Assembly (NCBI RefSeq): GCF_000737325.1
Contig: NZ_CP011125.1
Location: forward strand, 2,480,001-2,544,000
Length of the DNA: 64,000 nt
Direction of reading: 5' to 3'
Source: Sandaracinus amylolyticus
GTDB taxonomy: Bacteria; Myxococcota_A; Polyangia; Polyangiales; Sandaracinaceae
The translations under genes were made by a program, and so were the position numbers. The notes under the pieces were generated by a model. The model was not told the origin of the DNA. It ran no database searches and saw only the letters and a program-made list of their open reading frames with translations. Positions 9,734 through 18,026 of this stretch are shown one piece after another; within the stretch, counting starts at the first letter, position 1, and each line of letters opens with the position of its first letter.

Positions 9734-10686
9734 CGCGCTCGGCGCGGAGGGCGCTTCCGAGTCGCGCACCGCGGGCGCGTCACGACGCGCGTCGCGTCGT
9801 CGGATGGCGGTGGCTCGACGGGCGGTGAGGTCTCGTCGGGTGTCGGTTCGATCGCCACGATCGGCGACTCGAGCTCCGGCTCGCTCGGGCGCGTCGTGTC
9901 GAGGATCGCGAGCACGCGTGCGTCGAGCATCGCGCTCCACTCGGCGCGGGCACGCGCGAGCGCGTCATCGAGCGTCGTGCTGTCGATCGTCTCCGCGTCT
10001 GCCGCGATGCGCCATGCGAGCGCGCGCAGCGCGCCCTCCAGCATCGGCTCGAGCTCGGACGGACCGCGTCGGTCGATCATCGCGAGGGTCTCGAGCGCGA
10101 CGGCGTGCGCGCGTGCTCGTGCAGCCGCGCGCTGCGCATCGCGCAGCACCTCCGCGCGCTCCACGCCGCGCTCGATGCGCCAGCTGATGTCCCGCAGCGC
10201 CTGGTCCGCGTCGATCATCCGCTCCGACGCGCGCTCGGTCTCGCGGTCGATCACACCCGACATCGCGCTCGACAGCGGCGCGTGCACGATCACGCGGAGC
10301 GCGTCGCGCACCGCATCCTCGAGGACCTCGCCGTCGAGCGCACCGGTGGCGATCTCGATCGCGATCGATCGCAGCAGCGCGCGTGGATCGAAGCGTCGCT
10401 CGATCGTGCGCTCGCTCGCGGCGATCAGCGGCCCGCGCTCGACGATGCGTCCGCCGAGCGAGACCCGACACAGCTGCGCGCTACGCGCGAACGGGAGCGC
10501 GTCGAGCACGGTGCGCGCGGCGTGCAGCCCCGACACGCCCGGCGCGAGCTCGCCGTCGAAGCAATCGACGCGTCCTTCCCGCGGCATCTCTCCCGCGGGC
10601 GCGAACCACCAACCCACGCGCGCGCTCGCGGCTGGCGCTGGCGTGCTCGCCGCCGGCTCGCGCGATGCACGTCGCCTCCACCACAT
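9511..10686 (-). CDS. Hypothetical protein, probable 5' part of a frame-split gene
   Basis: From the ATG at 10686 the frame gives about 300 residues with clear coding character: a Trp/Arg-rich start, a beta-rich segment (DCFDGELAPGVSGLHAARTV) and a long helical region of Ala, Arg and Glu (VLRDAQRAAARARAHAVAL). A Pro/Glu/Ser linker (SPPVEPPPSDDATRVV) follows. Beyond about 9785 the frame stays open to 9511, but the peptide becomes Arg/Ser-rich noise, while the good coding frame is now the one of the zinc-ribbon gene. Only residues 1-300 are therefore credible. It lies 9 bp after the cysteine-rich protein gene and probably belongs to the same transcript as the bestrophin gene. No known domain recognised. 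Confidence 0.55.
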   Translation of the reverse strand: MWWRRRASREPAASTPAPAASARVGWWFAPAGEMPREGRVDCFDGELAPGVSGLHAARTVLDALPFARSAQLCRVSLGGRIVERGPLIAASERTIERRFDPRALLRSIAIEIATGALDGEVLEDAVRDALRVIVHAPLSSAMSGVIDRETERASERMIDADQALRDISWRIERGVERAEVLRDAQRAAARARAHAVALETLAMIDRRGPSELEPMLEGALRALAWRIAADAETIDSTTLDDALARARAEWSAMLDARVLAILDTTRPSEPELESPIVAIEPTPDETSPPVEPPPSDDATRVVTRPRCATRKRPPRRARCAIDGGDASSIPRARSSAWARSSRRSRRTRHRPRSSMRRSAPRATATRSSRGSSRSPAMPPWWASSRVSRSSS

Positions 10687-10695
10687 GTGGTGATC

Positions 10696-11196
10696 CTATC
10701 GGAAGCGCCGCGCGCGCAGCGCGATCACCATCGCGACCAGCGCGAGCCACGCCGGCGATCCGCCGCCGTGGCCGACGCTGCACGTCCCGCTGCGGTGCGT
10801 CTCGCCGGTCCAACGTCGCATGCGCGGATCCCATGCCGGCGTGTCGTCGGTGGGCTCGCACTGCCGGCGCGTGCGGCACTCGCCCTCCGCGCAGGTGCGA
10901 TCGCCGCCGCACGACCCGACGACGACCTCGCGCATCACCGGCGTGTCGTAGATCACGCGACCGTCGGACGTGAATCGGCGCGGCGCGAAGCACTCGTGCA
11001 CCTCGCGGCACGCCGCGCCGCGCCCGCACTCCGCGTCGCTCGAGCACGCGATCGGCACGCACGACTCCGCGTGGCCCGAGACGCCGATCCGCAGCCCCGG
11101 TGGGCACTCGCCCTCGAACGGGATGATCGCGTCCGCACGCGCGACGTCGGTCCATGCGATCGCGATCACCAGCGCGAGCCTCGCTCTCATGCGCAT
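10696..11196 (-). CDS. Secreted cysteine-rich protein with MYXO-CTERM-like tail
   Basis: A 166-aa protein with a signal peptide (LALVIAIAWTDVARA, cleavage near residue 22), about ten Cys in the mature part (CPPG, CVPIACSSDAECGRGAAC, CGGDRTCAEGECRTRRQC), and a C-terminal Cys-Gly segment followed by a short hydrophobic stretch and an Arg cluster (PAWLALVAMVIALRARRFR). That tail has the form of the MYXO-CTERM sorting signal, which is processed so that proteins end up on the cell surface in myxobacteria. The disulfide-rich body is typical of myxobacterial surface proteins of unknown function. It starts 8 bp after the bestrophin stop codon, so the two are probably co-transcribed. Confidence 0.7.
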   Translation of the reverse strand: MRMRARLALVIAIAWTDVARADAIIPFEGECPPGLRIGVSGHAESCVPIACSSDAECGRGAACREVHECFAPRRFTSDGRVIYDTPVMREVVVGSCGGDRTCAEGECRTRRQCEPTDDTPAWDPRMRRWTGETHRSGTCSVGHGGGSPAWLALVAMVIALRARRFR

Positions 11197-11203
11197 CTCC
11201 TCG

Positions 11204-12118
11204 TCACATCAGCACGCCGTTGGCGTCGGGGCGCAGCATCGGTCGGATGTCCTCGTCGCCGAGGCGCTGCCTCAGGTTGCTCTCGATCGTGCGCGTCAGC
11301 GCGGAGAGCGGCAGCGCGTTCCAGAAGAGCGTGAAGGGATCTTCGAGCACGCGACCGACCTCGCTGATCATCATGAACGCGAGGCAGACCAGCACGTTGA
11401 TCGGGATCGAGAGCACCCAGAGATCCTCCGCGATCGCCATCGGGAAGAGCAGCCCGAACGCGCGGATCAGCTGCTCCGCGAAGTACCCGTAGCCGCGCGG
11501 CATCGGCGTGCGCTTGATGCGCTCGCACCCGCCCTGCACGTCGAGCAGACCGCCGATGCTGCGATCGAGCGCGTCCATCCGCAGCGGCGCGAGACGTCCT
11601 GCGTCGGCCTCGCGCGCGAGCTCCGCGAGCTGTCGATCGAGCAGCGCGTGCGTCGCGTTCGTCTCGCTCTTCAGCGCCTCGCGCGTCGCCGCGTCGCTGA
11701 AGCGCACGACGTCCTCGTCGGTCCACGGCACCTGATCGCGCAGCAGACATCGGAGCACGTGCACGTAGAGCACGTGCCGTTCGATCAGGCGGCGCTGGAG
11801 CGCGCTCGGCGCGCCGTCTTCCGCACGTGGCAGGTACGCGAGCACCTGCGAGCAGAACATGCGCGAGACGTTGATGAGACGACCCCAGAGCTGACGGCCC
11901 TCCCACCACCGCGCGTACGCCGCGTTGGTGCGGAAGCTGACGAAGATCCCGAGCGCGCCGCCGACGATCGCGACCGGCGTCGTCGGGATGCGCAGCCAGT
12001 GCCATCCGAGCACCTCGCGCAGCGCGATCACGAGCCCTGCGGATGCCGCGAAGAGGACGACGGAGTGTTGCTGCCACTGGAGCATCCCGAGCAGCGAGCC
12101 GCGCGTGCTGACCATCAT
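11204..12118 (-). CDS. Bestrophin-family anion channel protein
   Basis: A 304-aa inner-membrane protein of the bestrophin/UPF0187 family, pentameric channels for chloride or other ions. It has the hallmark segment SFRTNAAYARWWEGRQLWG after the first hydrophobic region, further helices at LLFPMAIAEDLWVLSIPINV and VCLAFMMISEVGRVLEDPFT, and the terminal NLRQRLG. Four membrane helices are expected. The ATG at 12118 is followed by a second Met; which is used cannot be decided because no ribosome binding site is evident. It diverges from the GMC oxidoreductase gene across 109 bp and leads the small operon that includes the cysteine-rich protein. Confidence 0.88.
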   Translation of the reverse strand: MMVSTRGSLLGMLQWQQHSVVLFAASAGLVIALREVLGWHWLRIPTTPVAIVGGALGIFVSFRTNAAYARWWEGRQLWGRLINVSRMFCSQVLAYLPRAEDGAPSALQRRLIERHVLYVHVLRCLLRDQVPWTDEDVVRFSDAATREALKSETNATHALLDRQLAELAREADAGRLAPLRMDALDRSIGGLLDVQGGCERIKRTPMPRGYGYFAEQLIRAFGLLFPMAIAEDLWVLSIPINVLVCLAFMMISEVGRVLEDPFTLFWNALPLSALTRTIESNLRQRLGDEDIRPMLRPDANGVLM

Positions 12119-12227
12119 GGGCGTTTCTCGAAGGTGCGAAGCCTACTACGCACGCGCGGAGAATCGTCACGAGCGCCGGGAGCGTGACTGGCCGATCGGC
12201 CGGACGCGCCCAATACTCGGCCGCTGC

Positions 12228-14213
12228 ATGATCGACCTGTTGCGTCGTACGGCGGTCGATGCGGACGTTTCGGATGCCCTCTCGGGCTCGCGCCGATCTT
12301 CCGCGCGCCGTGCGCGAGCCACGCATCCTGCGGACGGGAGCCACCTCGGTCCGCGCGAGTACGAAGCGCTCCTGGCGTTCGCCGAAGCGACGATCCCCGG
12401 CGGTGGTCGCGTGCAGCGCGCGGACGAGCAGACGATCGCGATGGTCGAGGAGACGGTCGCGCATCTCTTCCCGCAGCTGCCCAAGGCGCTCGGTGCGGTC
12501 GCGCTCGCGTACGATCATGCGGCGATCGCGAAGAAGGGTCGTCGCTTCCGCGATCTGAGCGCGGACGATCAGGAAGACGTGATGCGCGCGTGGGAGAGCG
12601 ATCCCGTGCTGCGCGCGCCGTTCCAGGTGATGCAGTTCGCGATCAAGTTCGCGCACTTCGATCGCGAGCCCGTGTACGAGCGCATGGGCGGCAAGCTCAA
12701 CGTCGTGAAGACGCTCGAGCAGCCGCGCTGGCTCGAGCAGGTCGTGCGCGCCGAGACGTGGGAGGACGGCGACGTCGAGTGCGAGGTCGTCGTCGTCGGC
12801 ACCGGCGCGGGCGGTGCGGTGGTCGGTCGCGAGCTCGCGGAGCGCGGCTTCGCGGTGTGCTTCGTCGAAGAGGGCGAGCTCCATCGGCGCGACGCGTTCA
12901 CCGGCAGCTCGCAGAAGGCGCATCGCGACTTCTATCGCGGCGGCATGGCGGTCGGCACGAACCTGATGCCGGTGTTCATGGGCCGCCTCGTCGGCGGCTC
13001 GACCGCGGTGAACGGCGGCACGTGCTTCCGCACGCCGGCCTCGGTGCTCGATCGTTGGTGCGAGGACATCGGCACCGACGAGTTCGCGCGCGAGCGCATG
13101 AGCGGCTACTTCGAGCGCGTCGAGGGCATCCTGCAGACGCAGCCCGCGTCGCGTCAGCACATCGGTCGCATCGCCGACGTGTTCGCGCGCGGCTGCGACA
13201 AGCTCGGCTGGAGCCACTTCTCGATCGTGCGCAACGCGCCGGGCTGCGAGGGCTCGGGCTTCTGCGACTTCGGGTGCCGCACCGACGCGCGCCGCTCGAC
13301 GAACATCAGCTACGTGCCGCCCGCGCTCGAGCGCGGCGCGATGCTCTTCACGGGGCTCAGCGCGAAGCGCGTGATCGTCGAGAACGGTCGCGCCGTGGGC
13401 ATCGAGGGCGAAGCGAAGAACGGCAAGACGATCCGCGTGCGTGGCCGCGCCGTCGTGTTCGCGGGCGGCGCGCTGCCGACGCCGCTCTTCCTGCTCAAGA
13501 ACGGCCTCTGCAACTCGAGCGGTCAGGTCGGTCGCAACCTCACGCTGCATCCGAGCGGCGGGCTCAACGCGCTCTTCGACGACGAGATCCGCGGGATGAA
13601 TCACATCCCGCAGGGCTACGGCTGCGACGAGCACCTCGACGACGGAATCCTGCTGAGCGCGGCCCAGCCCGATTGGAACTACGCCGCGCTCATGTACCCC
13701 GTCGGCGGTCGGCGCCTGATGGAGCGCCTCAACGAGCTCGAGCACATCGCGTCGTTCGGCATCCTCATCGCGGACGAGTCGCGCGGGCGCATCGCGTTCG
13801 ACGTCCAGGGCTCCGCGACCGTGCTCTACAACCTCACGCAGAAGGACGCCGATCGTTATCACCGCGGCGTGATGGCGATGGGCGACATCTGCTGGGAGGC
13901 CGGCGCGAAGAAGGTGTGGCCCGCGCTGCTCGGCGCGCACACGTTCGAGAGCCGTCGCGAGTGGGAGCGCTTCCGCAAGCAGAGCCTCGCGCCGAGCCAG
14001 TGTCTGCTCACGAGCTATCACCCGCTCGGCACTTGCAAGATGGGCAAGGACCCGAGGACGAGCGTGGTGTCGCTCGACCACGAGGCGCACGACCTGCCCG
14101 GCTTCTTCATCGTCGACGGCAGCACGGTGCCGGGCCCGCTCGGCGTGAACCCGCAGCTGACGATCATGGCGATGGCGACGCGCGCCGCCGAGCGCATCGC
14201 CGCGCGGCTCTGA
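12228..14213 (+). CDS. GMC-family FAD-dependent oxidoreductase
   Basis: A 662-aa flavoenzyme. An N-terminal helical region (LGPREYEALLAFAEATIPGG) resembles that of long-chain alcohol oxidases. The FAD-binding Rossmann motif follows (VVVVGTGAGGAVVGRELAER, GTGAGG at 191-196), then GRLVGGSTAVNGGTCFRTP, and the GMC C-terminal signature (SYHPLGTCKMG ... GVNPQLTIMAMATRAAERI). The segment GCEGSGFCDFGC is Cys-rich, as in several cholesterol- or alcohol-oxidising members. It probably oxidises an alcohol or sterol hydroxyl; the substrate cannot be read from sequence. The frame is open upstream to 11925, but the ATG at 12228 gives the natural N-terminus and clears the divergent bestrophin promoter region. 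Confidence 0.93.
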   Translation: MIDLLRRTAVDADVSDALSGSRRSSARRARATHPADGSHLGPREYEALLAFAEATIPGGGRVQRADEQTIAMVEETVAHLFPQLPKALGAVALAYDHAAIAKKGRRFRDLSADDQEDVMRAWESDPVLRAPFQVMQFAIKFAHFDREPVYERMGGKLNVVKTLEQPRWLEQVVRAETWEDGDVECEVVVVGTGAGGAVVGRELAERGFAVCFVEEGELHRRDAFTGSSQKAHRDFYRGGMAVGTNLMPVFMGRLVGGSTAVNGGTCFRTPASVLDRWCEDIGTDEFARERMSGYFERVEGILQTQPASRQHIGRIADVFARGCDKLGWSHFSIVRNAPGCEGSGFCDFGCRTDARRSTNISYVPPALERGAMLFTGLSAKRVIVENGRAVGIEGEAKNGKTIRVRGRAVVFAGGALPTPLFLLKNGLCNSSGQVGRNLTLHPSGGLNALFDDEIRGMNHIPQGYGCDEHLDDGILLSAAQPDWNYAALMYPVGGRRLMERLNELEHIASFGILIADESRGRIAFDVQGSATVLYNLTQKDADRYHRGVMAMGDICWEAGAKKVWPALLGAHTFESRREWERFRKQSLAPSQCLLTSYHPLGTCKMGKDPRTSVVSLDHEAHDLPGFFIVDGSTVPGPLGVNPQLTIMAMATRAAERIAARL

Positions 14214-14269
14214 TCGTCGTCGCGCGAGATTGATCGAAGGTTCCTGCCGTCTCGGACCACCGAGATGGC

Positions 14270-15148
14270 ATGAGCGCTGCTCCTCGCGGTCGCGTGCATT
14301 GCTGTTGGCGCGACTCGGCACGTGGAATCCTCGTCTCGATCGCAGTGCTGGCCGTGTGCGCGCTCCAGCCATCGATCGTCTCGGCGCAGCGCGGTGAGGC
14401 GCGCGTGCTCGCAGTGCCCGAGGCAGCGAGCGCGGGCGCCACGTCCGTGTCGTCGGTGCGCGCAGAGCGTGAACGCGCGGAGGACCTCGGCGACCCGACG
14501 TCCACACCACCACGTCGAGAGCCGTTCCCGATCGGACTCGACCTCGCGATCGCGACGCAGGTGCCGCTCACCGTCGGCATCGAGGCGACCGTCGAGCTGC
14601 CGCTCGGGTTGCTGATCCGCGGCCACCTCGGGTTCATGCCCGAGCCCTACCTCGGCCTGATCAACGACGTCGTGCACGGCATCGGCGCGTACGGCGACGA
14701 CGTCGCGTCGCTCGTCGATCGCGCGGGATCGAACGCGCTCGTCGTGCGCGTCGCGGGCGGCATCCGCCCGGTGCCCGGCTACGGCTTCGAGATCCTCGCG
14801 GGCTACACGCGCATCGGCTCGGAGACGCGCGTCGGCATCGACGACTTCGAGGCCGCCGTGGGGCAGAGCATGAGCTATCCCGGGCTCGACGCGGTCGGCA
14901 TCGACGCCGAGCTCCACATGCTGCACGTCGAGCTCGGTTGGAGCGCGCTCGTGTGGGATCACCTCGTGATCCGCGGCTCGATCGGATGGGCGCACACGCT
15001 CGACGCGTCGACGTCGATCGCGGTGCCCGACGAGGTGCGCGGGCTCGCGCCCGAGATGTTCGACGACATCGAGAACGACGTGACCGACGCGCTGGAGTCG
15101 TACGGGTTCACGCCGCAGCTGAGCGTCGCGGTCGGATATCGATTCTGA
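14270..15148 (+). CDS. Predicted outer-membrane beta-barrel protein
   Basis: A 292-aa exported protein with an extended signal peptide (GILVSIAVLAVCALQPSIVSA, cleavage near residue 40), a low-complexity linker, and alternating strands separated by acidic loops (LDLAIATQVPLTVGIEATVE, HVELGWSALVWDHLVIRGSI). It ends in SVAVGYRF, and a C-terminal aromatic residue is typical for BAM-dependent barrel insertion. No enzymatic motif is visible and the family was not recognised. It is 39 bp upstream of the radical SAM gene on the same strand; whether it takes part in that pathway is unknown. Confidence 0.75.
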   Translation: MSAAPRGRVHCCWRDSARGILVSIAVLAVCALQPSIVSAQRGEARVLAVPEAASAGATSVSSVRAERERAEDLGDPTSTPPRREPFPIGLDLAIATQVPLTVGIEATVELPLGLLIRGHLGFMPEPYLGLINDVVHGIGAYGDDVASLVDRAGSNALVVRVAGGIRPVPGYGFEILAGYTRIGSETRVGIDDFEAAVGQSMSYPGLDAVGIDAELHMLHVELGWSALVWDHLVIRGSIGWAHTLDASTSIAVPDEVRGLAPEMFDDIENDVTDALESYGFTPQLSVAVGYRF

Positions 15149-15187
15149 TCGCTCGATGGATTCCGCGGAGCGCGGCCACTACCATCG

Positions 15188-16519
15188 GTGGCCGTGTCGG
15201 AGTCGCAGCAAAAGGGGCCCGATCCGTTGAGCGCAGCGGAGCGCGACGCGCTCCTGCGCGCGCCGCGCCCGAGATCGCTCCCGCTCGCGCCGATGGCCGA
15301 GCCCGCGCGACGTCGCCTTCCGCTCGCGGACGACGCGCGCGCGATCGATCGGCGCGTGCGTCCGATCTATGCGGTCTGGGAGATCACGCTCGCGTGTGAT
15401 CTCGCGTGCCGTCACTGCGGCTCGCGCGCTGGGCGTGATCGACCCGACGAGCTCTCGACCGAGCAGTGCCTCGACCTCGTCGATCAGATGGCGGAGCTCG
15501 GCGTGAAGGAGGTCTCGCTGATCGGCGGCGAGGCGTACCTGCGCGACGACTGGACCGACATCATCCGTCGCATCCGCGCGCGCGGCATGATGGCGATCCT
15601 CACCACGGGCGGGCGCGGCATCACGCCGGAGCGCGCGCGTGACGCGGCAGCGGCTGGCCTGCAGAGCGCGAGCGTGTCGATCGACGGCGACGAAGCGACG
15701 CACGATCGACTGCGCGGGGTCGTGGGCAGCTACCGCGCGGCGCTCGAGGCGATGAAGAACCTGCGCGCCGCGGGCGTGCAGGTGAGCGCGAACACGCAGA
15801 TCAACCGGCTCAGCGCGCCCGACCTGCCGAGCGTCCTCGAGACGATCGCGGATCACGGCGCGCACAGCTGGCAGATCCAGCTGACGGTCGCGATGGGGCG
15901 CGCCGCCGACGAGCCCGAGGTGCTGCTGCAGCCGTACGACCTGCTCGAGGTGTTCCCGATGCTCGCGCGCCTCGCCGAGCGATGTCGCGAGCGCGGCGTG
16001 CGGCTGTGGCCGGGCAACAACGTCGGCTACTTCGGGCCCTACGAGCACGCGCTGCGCGGGACCTTGCCCAAGGGCCACATGTACTCGTGCGGCGCGGGGC
16101 GCTCGACGCTCGGCGTCGAGGCGGACGGCTCGATCAAAGGATGCCCCTCGCTGCCGACGCTCTCGTGGACCGGCGGCAACATCCGCGACGCGAAGCTCGT
16201 CGACATCTGGGAGCGCGGCGGGACCGCGATGCGCTACACGCGTGATCGCACCGTCGACGATCTGTGGGGCTATTGCCGCACTTGTTATTACGCCGACGAG
16301 TGCCGCGCTGGATGTACGTGGACGGGATTCGTGCTCTTCGGGCGCGCGGGCAACAATCCGTACTGCCACCATCGCGCGCTCGAGATGCAGCGCGCGGGCA
16401 AGCGCGAGCGCGTGGTGAAGGTGGAGAGCGCGCCGGGACAGCCGTTCGACCACGCGCGCTTCGAGCTGATCGTCGAGGACGTGTCGGGGGAGGAGACGAG
16501 AGATGCTGAGACCGTGTGA
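15188..16519 (+). CDS. Radical SAM/SPASM peptide maturase
   Basis: A 443-aa radical SAM enzyme. The CX3CX2C cluster motif is ACDLACRHC, with Cys70, Cys74 and Cys77 binding the SAM-cleaving [4Fe-4S] centre. The glycine-rich motif is LIGGEAYLR. The C-terminal SPASM domain for auxiliary clusters shows CGAGRSTLGVEADGSIKGCP, YCRTCYYADECRAGC and NNPYCHHRALEMQ. The whole matches the myxobacterial family I remember as GDL-motif-peptide-associated maturases; this was not verified by search. These enzymes modify ribosomally made peptides. The GTG at 15188 gives the start (a second GTG lies two codons later). Its 3' end overlaps the next gene by 17 bp, implying translational coupling with the zinc-ribbon/lipobox proteins that are its likely substrates. 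Confidence 0.92.
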   Translation: MAVSESQQKGPDPLSAAERDALLRAPRPRSLPLAPMAEPARRRLPLADDARAIDRRVRPIYAVWEITLACDLACRHCGSRAGRDRPDELSTEQCLDLVDQMAELGVKEVSLIGGEAYLRDDWTDIIRRIRARGMMAILTTGGRGITPERARDAAAAGLQSASVSIDGDEATHDRLRGVVGSYRAALEAMKNLRAAGVQVSANTQINRLSAPDLPSVLETIADHGAHSWQIQLTVAMGRAADEPEVLLQPYDLLEVFPMLARLAERCRERGVRLWPGNNVGYFGPYEHALRGTLPKGHMYSCGAGRSTLGVEADGSIKGCPSLPTLSWTGGNIRDAKLVDIWERGGTAMRYTRDRTVDDLWGYCRTCYYADECRAGCTWTGFVLFGRAGNNPYCHHRALEMQRAGKRERVVKVESAPGQPFDHARFELIVEDVSGEETRDAETV

Positions 16520-16826
16520 GTCGTGCCATCGACACGTGCGCGCGAGCGAGACGCAGTGTCCATTCTGCGGCGTCGCGATCGAGGCGGTCGCGGTCGAGAC
16601 CGAGACACGCGAGGTGGTAGTCACGAGCCGCGCGCAGCTCGTCTCGTTCCGCGCGAAGGCGGGCGCGGTCGCGATGGCGACGGCGATCGGTCTCGCGGGC
16701 TGTGACATGTTCGAGCCCGTGCCCGCGTATGGCGCGCCACGGCCCGAGGTCCCGGATGGCGGGACCGACGCCGGCGTCGACGCGGGGGCCGTCGCGCCCG
16801 CGTACGGCGCGGCGCCCGCGGACTGA
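16503..16826 (+). CDS. Zinc-ribbon/lipobox protein with YGAP motifs, putative maturase substrate 1
   Basis: A 107-aa protein beginning inside the maturase gene, with a strong ribosome binding site (GGGGGAGGAG). Residues 1-23 form a two-pair cysteine ribbon (CESC at 5-8, CPFC at 19-22). Residues 51-66 are hydrophobic and end in a lipobox, LAGC with Cys67. The 40 residues after Cys67 hold two related motifs, VPAYGAP (73-79) and APAYGAA (98-104), in Gly/Asp/Pro-rich sequence. The order leader, membrane segment, lipidated Cys and repeated Tyr-Gly-Ala motif is shared with the next gene. I infer that the ribbon is the recognition region for the upstream enzyme, that the Tyr-Gly motifs are modified, and that the C-terminal part is exported as a lipopeptide. 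None of this is proven. Confidence 0.8.
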   Translation: MLRPCESCHRHVRASETQCPFCGVAIEAVAVETETREVVVTSRAQLVSFRAKAGAVAMATAIGLAGCDMFEPVPAYGAPRPEVPDGGTDAGVDAGAVAPAYGAAPAD

Positions 16827-16852
16827 CCCTTCTTGCAGCGATGGGGGACGAG

Positions 16853-17281
16853 ATGACGAATCGACTTCTGCCTTGTCCGGGGTGCACGCGTCACGTGCGT
16901 GCGAGCGAGAGCGCGTGCCCGTTCTGTGGCGTGTCGCTCGCCGATGCGATCGCGAGCGCAGCGCCGCCGCGCGCGCCCACGACACGCCTCGGTCGCGCGG
17001 CGACGTTCGCGTTCGGCGCGGCGGTCGCGACGACGCTCAACGTGGCCGGCTGCGCCGAGAGCGACGAGCGCGCGCCCGACGGCGGCGCGCAGGTCGACTC
17101 CGGCGGCGCGGTGCCGGCGTACGGCGCGCCCGCGATCGACTCGGGCACCGCGCAGGAGGAGGACGCCGGAGCCAGCGTCGCGCTCTACGGCGGTCCGACG
17201 CCGATCGACGCGGGGAGCGCGATCGACGCTGGAGGTGGCGCCGTGCCCGCCTATGGCGCGCCGCCCGAGCCCGCGTCGTGA
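16853..17281 (+). CDS. Zinc-ribbon/lipobox protein with YGAP motifs, putative maturase substrate 2
   Basis: A 142-aa paralogue of the preceding protein. The ATG at 16853 has GGGGGA four bases upstream and is preferred to the ATG at 16841, because it aligns the two N-termini. CPGC (8-11), RHVRAS and CPFC (22-25) match its neighbour; a hydrophobic stretch (49-64) ends in the lipobox VAGC with Cys67, the same position as in substrate 1. The tail has three motifs, VPAYGAP, VALYGGP and VPAYGAP, with Tyr at 90, 112 and 134, exactly 22 residues apart. Linkers are Asp/Ala/Gly-rich. The duplicated layout with a variable number of motifs is what is expected of multi-core modified peptides. Function is inferred, not shown. 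Confidence 0.8.
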   Translation: MTNRLLPCPGCTRHVRASESACPFCGVSLADAIASAAPPRAPTTRLGRAATFAFGAAVATTLNVAGCAESDERAPDGGAQVDSGGAVPAYGAPAIDSGTAQEEDAGASVALYGGPTPIDAGSAIDAGGGAVPAYGAPPEPAS

Positions 17282-17398
17282 TCAGCCGGGCGTGAACGTC
17301 GGCGGCTGCAGGCGCGTGTCGGTGCGGGTGGTCCTCGGCGCGCGCGCGGCGAGCGCGTCCGTGCGCGGCGAGCATGGCGCGCGGGCCGCGAGGAGCGC

Positions 17399-18019
17399 GT
17401 GTCGATGAGGGGCGGAGCCGATCGAAGCGCGTCATCGAGCGGTGGGGGCCTCGCGGCCGTGCGATGGCGAGCCCATAGTCGAGCGGTGACTCGGAGCAAC
17501 GTCGGGGGGCGAGCACGAGCCGGATCGATCGCGGCGATCACACTCGCCGTGTGCGCGTTCGGGCTCGCGTCATTCGGGCCGACACCATCGCGCGGACAGG
17601 ACGCGCTGCGCGCGCGTGGCGCGTTGCGGGTCGAGCCCCCGGTGGTCCCCGCCGTCATCGCCGTGGTGCGGGGCCTGCGTTCCGATCGAGGGCACGTACG
17701 TGGTGGGCTCTACGGCTCGCAGGCGACGTTCACGCACGGCGGCCAGGAGGTCGCGACGTGCAGCGCCGCGATCGCGAACGGCGTCGCGCGGTGTCGCTTC
17801 GAGAGCGTGCCCGCGGGGCGATTCGCGATCGGGATGATGCACGACGAGGACGACGACACCGTGTTCGACCAGGGATTCATGGGGATCCCGGAGGAGGGCT
17901 ACGGCTTCTCGCGCGACGCGCGCGGGACGCTCGGCGCGCCTTCGTTCGACTCGGCGGCGTTCGACTACGACGGGCGCTCGGCGCGCTCGCTCTCGATCAC
18001 GATGCGCTACGGCATCTGA
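17399..18019 (+). CDS. Secreted DUF2141-domain protein
   Basis: A 206-aa exported protein. The C-terminal 120 residues fit DUF2141: VVRGLRSDRGHVRGGLYGSQ, FESVPAGRFAIGMMHDED and FMGIPEEGYGFSRDARGTLG are the usual landmarks. A hydrophobic signal (SIAAITLAVCAFGLASFG) lies near residues 43-60, unusually far from the GTG at 17399. An alternative GTG at 17486 (residue 30) would give a more normal signal peptide, so the start is uncertain. DUF2141 proteins are beta-sandwich envelope proteins of unknown role. It follows the two YGAP-motif proteins by 117 bp and could share their transcript, though no functional link is evident. Confidence 0.8.
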   Translation: MSMRGGADRSASSSGGGLAAVRWRAHSRAVTRSNVGGRARAGSIAAITLAVCAFGLASFGPTPSRGQDALRARGALRVEPPVVPAVIAVVRGLRSDRGHVRGGLYGSQATFTHGGQEVATCSAAIANGVARCRFESVPAGRFAIGMMHDEDDDTVFDQGFMGIPEEGYGFSRDARGTLGAPSFDSAAFDYDGRSARSLSITMRYGI

Positions 18020-18026
18020 CGCCGCG

